Shown piece by piece: positions 28,235 through 36,224 of a stretch of 39,859 nucleotides of DNA. Below the pieces are notes generated by a model that was not told the DNA's origin, did not search any database, and was given only the letters and a program-made list of their open reading frames with translations. Positions within the stretch are counted from its first letter, which is position 1, and each line of letters opens with the position of its first letter. The translations under genes and the position numbers were made by a program. Source of the stretch: Runella sp. (GTDB lineage Bacteria; Bacteroidota; Bacteroidia; Cytophagales; Spirosomataceae); the NCBI GenBank assembly GCA_027486105.1, contig JAIXPV010000545.1, forward strand, positions 1 through 39,859, read 5' to 3'.

Positions 28235-28864
28235 TTAGCTTCTAAAAGGCAAACATAGCCTTTCTGCTCCGTGTTCCAAGAGCTTTGTAAAATCTTCCGT
28301 GGTGGCACCCTCAGCCCAAATTTTACAACCAACTCGTGCGGGTGTGAGTTGTTTGAAGCGTAGTGCTTGGGCTAGGTCAAATGGTTTTTGGAAAAACCCA
28401 GTGGAATTTTGTACGTAATCGGCTCCCGCGTCGGCGGCAGTTTTGAGGGCGTGAATGAGGCTGGGCTCATCAAAGAAATGGGTTTCGATAATCACCGTAA
28501 AAATAGCTTCTCGGTGGTGAATTAGTTTGGCGAGTTTGGCAAATTCCACTTTGGGCCAACCGTTTGAGTTGGAAAACCAAGCTGAAGTATTCATCACCAC
28601 CTGAATTTCGCGTGCGCCGTCGTTAAGGGCGCATTCTGTTTCGGTTTGCTTGGTTTCGGTGCGTTGGTAGCCCAAAGGATACCCAATCACGGTCGATAAA
28701 ACAGCTTGGGTGGATTCAGGCCAATCGCGGTGTAGTTTTTTGACCCAAAAGGGAGGCACGGTCAACGTGGCAAATCCATTCTGCTGTACGGCTCCAAAAG
28801 CGTCAATCATAGACTCGACCGAGGCCAAGGGCGACAAAACGCTAAGTTCGATGGCATGATTCAT
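28235..28864 (-). CDS. Divergent deoxyribose-phosphate aldolase (DeoC)-like protein, probably altered active site
   Basis: GAREIQVVMN, IIETHFFDE, AADAGADYVQNSTGF, VGCKIWAEGATTEDF align with DERA landmarks but lack the Schiff-base Lys. Confidence 0.82.
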   Translation of the reverse strand: MNHAIELSVLSPLASVESMIDAFGAVQQNGFATLTVPPFWVKKLHRDWPESTQAVLSTVIGYPLGYQRTETKQTETECALNDGAREIQVVMNTSAWFSNSNGWPKVEFAKLAKLIHHREAIFTVIIETHFFDEPSLIHALKTAADAGADYVQNSTGFFQKPFDLAQALRFKQLTPARVGCKIWAEGATTEDFTKLLEHGAERLCLPFRS

Positions 28865-28876
28865 ACCCGCAAAACG

Positions 28877-31681
28877 TCATTGCTTCACAAAAGGTTTGGC
28901 AATGAAGCGTCGCCCGTCGCTGACTTGAATGAAATACTTACCTGGCGGGAGTTCTGATACATCAAATTGATTTAGAAATACACTGCCGTTGTCGTAGAGA
29001 AATTTGCTTGCGAGTTCAACTCCCTCCATCGTCACAATATGCGCCGTTAAATCGTACGTGTTGTCAGACGCATATGCGACGGTCAGGGTATGAACGGTTG
29101 GATTTGGGAAAAGCGATAGATTCTCCTTAACAATCAAAATTTCGGGAACTGGGGGGGGGGTATTTGTTGGGTATGGAACGTTGGTTAGAATGATAGGGGC
29201 AGATCTAATAGAGCACCCGTTTTGAGTAATTTCAACGGTGTATTTCCCAGGCAATGATGCGGTCAGTCGCGCTCCAGTTGCGGTCGCAATGGCATTATCA
29301 TTTAAAAACCAGCGGTAAGTCATTCCTTCGCCCTTAATGGTTGTGAGCCGAATGCTTCCTTTTGGCGGGATAAGAGTGCCCGTGTTGGTTGAAATAACGG
29401 GTTGTTGAAGCGCAGAAAGCAATTGAGTGGGCTTGGAAACGGCCGTACAGCCATTGCTCCGAATGATGACACTATACACTCCAGGTTCCGTTGGGGTAAT
29501 AACCGACGTGGTGGCGCCTGTTATAGGAGTGCCGTTGCGCTGCCATTGATAGCGGTAGCCCAAACCTTCATTGGCGGTCAGCCGTATCGCCTTGCCCATA
29601 CATATGGCAAAACTTCCTGCAGGGCTGATTTGAGCAGTTAGTTCAGAAACACGAACACTGATGGCTTTTGATTGGGCCGAACATTGATACCCGATGGCTT
29701 TGACGGAGTATACACCTTCTTGTGAAATATTCAATGAAGTAGAAGAGGAGGTAGCCAGCAGCTGCCCGTCTTTCATCCATTGGTAAGTCAGGCCGTTGTC
29801 GCCTTTGATTTGCATTTTCAGGGTAAGATTTCCACAAAGTGTCGTGTCCTTTCCTGCTACTAACTGAACGGCTGCGTTACAATCCTGAGGACTTATACCA
29901 CTGATAAACAGTGAGTAAGGCTGAGTACCCTTTTGCAGCGTTCGTTTGTGCCGAATGGTCAAAGTGTATACTTTTCCAGGCGTGGGCGATTTAATCACTG
30001 CTTGCTCGGTATTGTCCCTGATATTGTTGCCTTGGCTAGCTTCTTGGGCGGGATTTGCGGGGTTAAGTACCCATGGGAACCACGTATTACCTGCATCGTC
30101 GCTCAGACGTATGTCGAGGTCATTGATGAGTTTAATGGTCGGGTCATCTACGGTTTGGGATGTAATCCGGGTGGGTGTACCTTCTGGGTCGGTCCAACTG
30201 AGGGTTACGACCAAAGGAGTATTGCCCTTAGCAATAATTTTTTGTTGATAAGTTTCATTCTGCCGAAGTGATTTTTCTAGCACGACATGACTATTGTCTG
30301 AATTCATCAGGACTTTGGCCGCTTTTTCGGCGTTGAGCAAGCCCCAGCCGTATTCGTAACTTGGGGCCCATTTGTCGACTGGTTTGTCGGCGGTGTGGAG
30401 TACCAGCCCTTTTAACGTGGCCGAACGCATAAAATAGGCCTTTTGACGGTAAAAAAGCTCTTGCAACAGAATTAACGTGCCCGATACATTGGCGGAGGCA
30501 GTCGAAGTCCCCGACATGATAGCGTAGGCGTTGTCGGCATTTGAGATGGAGGAAATAATACTTGTCCCTACGCCCAATAAATCAGGTTTGATGCGTCCGT
30601 CGTCGGTAGGCCCCCAACCACTGAAATCAGAGACGGAGAAACCACCAATCTGTCCGTTTTGTAGTTTTACGTCTGCACCGCCAACGGTTAGAATATTTTT
30701 AGCGTTGGCTTCGGCGGGAATTATATCGTAGGCATCGTTTCGGTACCGGTCCAAAATACTTGTTTGGTTCGTATTGCGTAAAAAATAAGGCGTTCCGATG
30801 GGCGGTCCTGTTTCGCTACGTTTGTTATCGGCCGATTTTACAATCAGGTAAAAGGGGTTATTGTATGCCAATTGATCTAAGTCCCGAGCTTTTTCATCAT
30901 AAAATCCAAAGCGATAATCTTCTTTTGTACTGATACTAGTATTGCCCCACCATTCCCATTTACGGTTTGGGTCGTTACCTGGCCGGCTTTCGTTGTAAAA
31001 CCACCCCACAACGGGCCCGTAAGAATGGTTTGAAACCAGTATTTTTGATGCTTCGCGTGACATTTCCACCAGATCATCGGTATAGTCCCAAACATCTAAT
31101 TTAGCGGCATAAGCCATTCCTTTCACTTGTGAGTTGATACCCGCGGCGGCCATTGTACCTGATAGGTGCGTGGCATGGTCGCTCAGTATAGTATTGCCAT
31201 CTTTTTGACGGATTCGCCCCCCAAATTCAATGTGCGAAACCCGAGGCAAGCCGCCATCCCAAAGGCAAAGTGTACCATTAAGCTGAGGCAAATCCCCTTT
31301 TAAATCAATACCTAAGCCTCCGCCGTTGTAGAGGTTGATGGTATGGGTACCTACAGAAGCCAGAAAGTTGTGAACAGTGTAATAGATGGGTATACCAAAC
31401 GTATCAACTCCTTGTAAGGTTAGAATACGCCCCTTGGCATATTTTTTGCTAATAAACCATTTCTGTTTTTTTGCTAGATTCAGTGCCTTTTGGCGATTCA
31501 GGGTGTAGCGTTTTTGGAGGTCAAGGAAGCGTAAACCAACCGTGTTTTCTGGTATTTTGAGATCCGTATTAACGTTTTGGCCCTGTACAAAAAAGCAAAT
31601 AACTGATAGATAGACCAATAAAAGCCTACCTATCAGCAAAGAAACACTAAGAAATAGTTTACGGGGTAAAATAGCAGGCAT
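28877..31681 (-). CDS. S8 subtilisin-like serine protease with Ig-like repeats and T9SS C-terminal sorting domain
   Basis: WDGGLPRVSH, SDHATHLSGTMAAAGI, GTSTASANVSG; terminal LSLFPNPTVHTLTVAY...GKYFIQVSDGRRFIAKPFVKQ. Confidence 0.9.
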   Translation of the reverse strand: MPAILPRKLFLSVSLLIGRLLLVYLSVICFFVQGQNVNTDLKIPENTVGLRFLDLQKRYTLNRQKALNLAKKQKWFISKKYAKGRILTLQGVDTFGIPIYYTVHNFLASVGTHTINLYNGGGLGIDLKGDLPQLNGTLCLWDGGLPRVSHIEFGGRIRQKDGNTILSDHATHLSGTMAAAGINSQVKGMAYAAKLDVWDYTDDLVEMSREASKILVSNHSYGPVVGWFYNESRPGNDPNRKWEWWGNTSISTKEDYRFGFYDEKARDLDQLAYNNPFYLIVKSADNKRSETGPPIGTPYFLRNTNQTSILDRYRNDAYDIIPAEANAKNILTVGGADVKLQNGQIGGFSVSDFSGWGPTDDGRIKPDLLGVGTSIISSISNADNAYAIMSGTSTASANVSGTLILLQELFYRQKAYFMRSATLKGLVLHTADKPVDKWAPSYEYGWGLLNAEKAAKVLMNSDNSHVVLEKSLRQNETYQQKIIAKGNTPLVVTLSWTDPEGTPTRITSQTVDDPTIKLINDLDIRLSDDAGNTWFPWVLNPANPAQEASQGNNIRDNTEQAVIKSPTPGKVYTLTIRHKRTLQKGTQPYSLFISGISPQDCNAAVQLVAGKDTTLCGNLTLKMQIKGDNGLTYQWMKDGQLLATSSSTSLNISQEGVYSVKAIGYQCSAQSKAISVRVSELTAQISPAGSFAICMGKAIRLTANEGLGYRYQWQRNGTPITGATTSVITPTEPGVYSVIIRSNGCTAVSKPTQLLSALQQPVISTNTGTLIPPKGSIRLTTIKGEGMTYRWFLNDNAIATATGARLTASLPGKYTVEITQNGCSIRSAPIILTNVPYPTNTPPPVPEILIVKENLSLFPNPTVHTLTVAYASDNTYDLTAHIVTMEGVELASKFLYDNGSVFLNQFDVSELPPGKYFIQVSDGRRFIAKPFVKQ

Positions 31682-31705
31682 CCTCTCACAGTACAGGCGC
31701 GCAAC

Positions 31706-34700
31706 TTAGTGTTTTATGATAGCATTAACGATGCGCGTTGGTGTACCCTCCACTTCAATTATAGCAAAAAACGTACCGCTTTGCAGCATTTTAAGGTTAA
31801 ATTGTGTAATAAATTTTTTTTCATACCCGTCCATCTGTTTTTTCAGTATCAAACGGCCCTGTGAGTCGTACAAAGAAGCCATTATTTTTTGCAAGATGGG
31901 GGTCGGTGAAGCATATTCTAAAATGACAAAATCTTCGGTTGGATTGGGATATATTTTATGTACCTCTGTAGTCGGAGAAACAGGTTCTATTGCTGTGATT
32001 GTAATCCGTACTTCATCTGAAATCAACTCGCCGCATCCATTTACATTACCTCTCACTGAGTAGCCGCCTGTTTGCGATGGCATGTATGTTTTAGTGTTAG
32101 CGCCCATAATCGGTAGTCCGTTTAGGAACCATTGATTGCCTGAAATGGCGCTAGATGTAAGCTCAATGCCGTTGGTCGTAATGGTGGGTTTTTCGGCTTT
32201 TTTGGTCGTGACGGTCACAGGCGGCGACACCGAAGGTAGACAGTTATTGACCGAAGTACTGACTGTATATACCCCCGAATTGCCCGCCGAAAAGGTAGCA
32301 CTGGTGGCACCACTAATGGGTTGATTATTGAAAAACCACTGATATGCGCCGCCGTTGGCGGGGGCGGTGAGGTCAATGACCGTGCCTTCGCAGATAGTGG
32401 TACTTCCCGTGACCGAGATGGTCGGATTCGCGCTGGTGGATGACTGGGCCACCACGGGAACCCTGGCGCTCGAACAGCCTAACGATTTAACCTTCAAATC
32501 ATAAAAATAGTAATAGGCATTTGTGAGGGTATCGATACCACCGTTTTGGGCAAACAAGGCTCCTTTTAATGTAATAACATTGGGAATGCTGAACGGAAAG
32601 CCCGATACGCCCGCATTGCTTCGGAATATGGTGGCTCCGTTTTCGTACTCAATCGTAATTTTATAATCGCCAGCGCTAGGAATGGCCAAATTAAGCGAGT
32701 ATACCTTACCTGGGTCATTGGGGTCGTCGGAGACTTGTCCCGTGGGTGCTCCTTGATTGGGGACGTTGGGGTTTCGGCTGGCGGTTACGTCAATCGTAGT
32801 GGTCGAAATAAATTTGTCATCCAAGCCGTACACGGTAAACGTCAGTCGACCAGGAGAAGAGGTGTACAGCCGAGCACTTTCTAGCAAAACGGGTACTTCG
32901 GTACGAATGAGCGGTGCGGGACCGAAATTCCCCGAATAGGTTCCTCCCGTAAAAGCTGATTTGGTAGCAGGGCCTAGCGTGCCGTTGAAATCGTTGAGGG
33001 CTACGTAAAAAGTTCCTCCTGGCAAACGAACATTGCTGCTTGTTGAATTGCCGACCGCAATATATTGATTAGAGGAAGGGCTGTCATACCAAAAAGCGGT
33101 TCCGTTGCCCTTGGTGATGAGCGAAAGCGGGTCGGTGCCGCAGTATGTAGCCGTGGCCGAAGTAATTGTTGTTAGACCTGCCACTGCTCGCGTTTGAATG
33201 ATGGTATTGTTCAGCGAATCTTGATCGTCGGACAGGAGTGTTTTGATTGTAAATAGATAGTTAGTCGCCGGTTTTAATCCACTCAAAAAGGGGGCAGTCA
33301 ACGAAAACACAGTTTCCGAAAAAGCCGCTAAAGGCTGCGTAAGCGTTGAGGTAATGGTTCCGAGTACGGCCCCTGATGGCTCGGATACCTGAACCGAAAC
33401 AGGAATAGCTGTTAGGGCTTCCGAACCGTTGTTTTTAAGCCTAACGGTGATGCTGCTGAGTTGATTGCTGCAAAAATTATTTTCAGGTGTGACCAAGGCT
33501 GATAGGCTCACGTCGCGGGTGGGGCGCGTAAAACGCACTAAAAACTCTTGCGTTTCGCCCTTGGCGTAGGTGCCGCAGGCTGTTACGGTAGCGGAGTTGT
33601 TGGTTTCGGTGGTTATGATACGGATGCGGGACAGGTTATTAAAGATTAATCCAGATGGTGCTTTAAGGACGGTTGAAAAAACACCATTTCCCATGACCGA
33701 CGAAGTAGCCACCGTTTCATTTTCGTCGTCAAAATCTCCGTCTGAATTCCAGTCTACAAACGCTTTTACTACTTTGTTGAAATCTCCCCCACATGAACCG
33801 ACGCTTATTTCCAATGGAACACTTTGTCCTGAAGCAATTGCGACCACTTGATTCATAAAATCACTGTAGGCTTGGCAGCCAGTGTTGGCAAGCTGGGTGA
33901 CATTCCCGAGTACCACTTTTGTGATTTTAGTGTCTGCGTCGGATGTAGCCCGGGATTCGCAATACGCCTTGCCGCCGATACCGCTGACAATCAGTGCGTA
34001 AACTTGATTGTTGTTGGTCAACGTGCCTTTGTGCTTTATCGTAATGGTGTAGGTGCGCCCCGGAACCGCGTTAGGAATCATGATTTGTTCCACATTGTCC
34101 CGATTGTTATCTCCCCGCGTTGCATTGTTAGCGGGTTGCTCAGGGTCCAGCACCCAGGGTCGCGATTCGGTCGTTCCGTCGGAGATTCGAATGTCTAAGT
34201 CGTTGATTAACTTAGGGGTACGGTTATTAAAATTGGCGGCGGTTGCGGCGAACGCCGTCGCTTCTGGGTCGGTCCAGCAAATAGTAGCAATGAGCGGCCC
34301 TTTTCCCGAGGCAATTACCTGCGTAGTGTAGGTTTCATTGGGCAATAAGGTACGCTCGGTGATTAGATGCGATTTGTCTTTGTTGAGAAGCACTTCGGCG
34401 GCTTGTCGCTGGTCCAACAATCCCCAACCGTATTGATAGTCGGGGCCAGGATTGCCCGCATCGTCGGCGGTATGCAAGACAAGTCCTTTCAAGGTGGCCG
34501 AACGCATAAATGTACCGTTTAGACTATGGTATAATTCCTGCAATAGAAAAATAGAGCCCGATACATTGGGCGACGACATAGAGGTCCCGTTGAGGGTTGT
34601 GTAGGCGTTATTGCCCGTGGATGTAGTTGAGAAAACGCTCACGCCTACCCCCACAATATCGGGCTTGATGCGCCCGTCGTCGGTGGGTCCCCAACTACTG

Positions 34701-35725
34701 AAACTTGAAATGCGCGGGTCAGAAATTTGATTATATCCATTATTCAACACGCCGATGGCCCCCACCGTTATGCTGTTTTTGGCGGTTCCGTAAGTCGAGA
34801 TTAAGTCGTATCCCGTTTGGGCGGCGCGTGGGGTGGTACTTTTACGGTTGCTACTCCCAAAAAAATAGGCAGTTCCTGCGGGTGGGCCAGTGGTGCCCCG
34901 GTCGTTGCCCGCCGAATTGACAATGAGATAATAAGGCGCATTATAAGCAATGCGGTCCCATTCGCGGGTGCGCGCATCATAAAAACCGAATTTGTAGTCT
35001 TGAAGGTTATTGATGGTCGAATCCCCGTACCATTCCCATTTAAGGTTGTTGTCGGTGCCAGGCCGGTCGGTATTCAGCCGCCAGCCCGATAATGTTCCGT
35101 ACGAATGATTTGAAACGAGTAAGTTGGCCGCCGCATTGGCCATTTCGGGTGTATCACTGTTGAAATCATGGGCCAGTAGCGTGGCCCCGTTGGCCATTCC
35201 ACGCGCCCGGGGATTGATGCCCGTAGCAATCATGGTGCCGCTTACGTGGGTGGCGTGGCTGCTTACGCTGGTTGCACCATCTACTTGGGTGATGCGCCCA
35301 GTGAGTTCACTGTGGGTTTTCAAAACGGCGCCGCCATCCCAAATCCCGAGCCGGTCTTTCATTACACTGCTGCCGCCCGTGAGGTTTAGCCCCAATCCGC
35401 CGCCTTCATAGAGCGCGTTGGTACGGGTCGTAATTGCGGCACCCCGGTTGGTTGTAGTGATGTTATAGAGCGGTTGGCCAGTTTCGCTCACTCCACTCAA
35501 AATGATCACCCTGCCGTCGGAGAAATCTTGTCGCAATGGCCAATTGTTTTGCCGAGCCAGCGTTTGTAATTGGGTGTTTAGAATAAAGTGTTGATTTTCA
35601 ATGGACTTTTGTACGCCTTGGAGTTTTTGCCGTTGCTCGTTCGAATACAGTCGTTGGAGTTGGGCGTAGCCAGTCAACGAAAAAAAAGATAACCCGAGGA
35701 GAATGAATCGTAAACGGCAGTGCAT
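31706..35725 (-). CDS. S8 subtilisin-like serine protease with GEVED-like and CARDB-like regions and T9SS sorting domain
   Basis: WDGGAVLKTH, SSHATHVSGTMIATGI, GTSMSSPNVSG; VDWNSDGDFDDENE; terminal HKIYPNPTEDFVILEY. Confidence 0.9.
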   Translation of the reverse strand: MHCRLRFILLGLSFFSLTGYAQLQRLYSNEQRQKLQGVQKSIENQHFILNTQLQTLARQNNWPLRQDFSDGRVIILSGVSETGQPLYNITTTNRGAAITTRTNALYEGGGLGLNLTGGSSVMKDRLGIWDGGAVLKTHSELTGRITQVDGATSVSSHATHVSGTMIATGINPRARGMANGATLLAHDFNSDTPEMANAAANLLVSNHSYGTLSGWRLNTDRPGTDNNLKWEWYGDSTINNLQDYKFGFYDARTREWDRIAYNAPYYLIVNSAGNDRGTTGPPAGTAYFFGSSNRKSTTPRAAQTGYDLISTYGTAKNSITVGAIGVLNNGYNQISDPRISSFSSWGPTDDGRIKPDIVGVGVSVFSTTSTGNNAYTTLNGTSMSSPNVSGSIFLLQELYHSLNGTFMRSATLKGLVLHTADDAGNPGPDYQYGWGLLDQRQAAEVLLNKDKSHLITERTLLPNETYTTQVIASGKGPLIATICWTDPEATAFAATAANFNNRTPKLINDLDIRISDGTTESRPWVLDPEQPANNATRGDNNRDNVEQIMIPNAVPGRTYTITIKHKGTLTNNNQVYALIVSGIGGKAYCESRATSDADTKITKVVLGNVTQLANTGCQAYSDFMNQVVAIASGQSVPLEISVGSCGGDFNKVVKAFVDWNSDGDFDDENETVATSSVMGNGVFSTVLKAPSGLIFNNLSRIRIITTETNNSATVTACGTYAKGETQEFLVRFTRPTRDVSLSALVTPENNFCSNQLSSITVRLKNNGSEALTAIPVSVQVSEPSGAVLGTITSTLTQPLAAFSETVFSLTAPFLSGLKPATNYLFTIKTLLSDDQDSLNNTIIQTRAVAGLTTITSATATYCGTDPLSLITKGNGTAFWYDSPSSNQYIAVGNSTSSNVRLPGGTFYVALNDFNGTLGPATKSAFTGGTYSGNFGPAPLIRTEVPVLLESARLYTSSPGRLTFTVYGLDDKFISTTTIDVTASRNPNVPNQGAPTGQVSDDPNDPGKVYSLNLAIPSAGDYKITIEYENGATIFRSNAGVSGFPFSIPNVITLKGALFAQNGGIDTLTNAYYYFYDLKVKSLGCSSARVPVVAQSSTSANPTISVTGSTTICEGTVIDLTAPANGGAYQWFFNNQPISGATSATFSAGNSGVYTVSTSVNNCLPSVSPPVTVTTKKAEKPTITTNGIELTSSAISGNQWFLNGLPIMGANTKTYMPSQTGGYSVRGNVNGCGELISDEVRITITAIEPVSPTTEVHKIYPNPTEDFVILEYASPTPILQKIMASLYDSQGRLILKKQMDGYEKKFITQFNLKMLQSGTFFAIIEVEGTPTRIVNAIIKH

Positions 35726-36224
35726 GAGAAGGGTATTTTTTGTATAAACGAAAAATGAAGGGTCGAAGTTAAGTAATTAAGCAAAATTTATTCACGCAAA
35801 GTCGCAGTAGCGCAAAGAGTATAAAAGGTTGATTGTCTAAAGCTTAGCGCCTTAGCGGCTCCGCATGAAGTGTAAATTAATTTTGCACATTTACTTATAA
35901 GGGAAATACAACTTTACAAAGCACGTTGTTTTGAGCATCGAAAAGTATGTAAAATGCTGACCTGAGTGACACCTTTTTTATCAAATACGTCTTGGAAAGA
36001 CTAAATGTTGCAAATAGGCAAAATCCAATGCAGTGGAATACACCACCTGAAGAATTAAAAAAGAAAATAGGCAGAAAATGAATAAATTACCCCTTAAAAT
36101 TTGGGTAAAATGCTAAAATCATAATCCCCTATTTTGGGTGAACGAAACAAAGGGCTGTCCAGCCTACTTTTGTGACGTATAACTTATATTGTCACCTCTT
36201 ATTCAATGTAAGCGTGAGGTTTTA

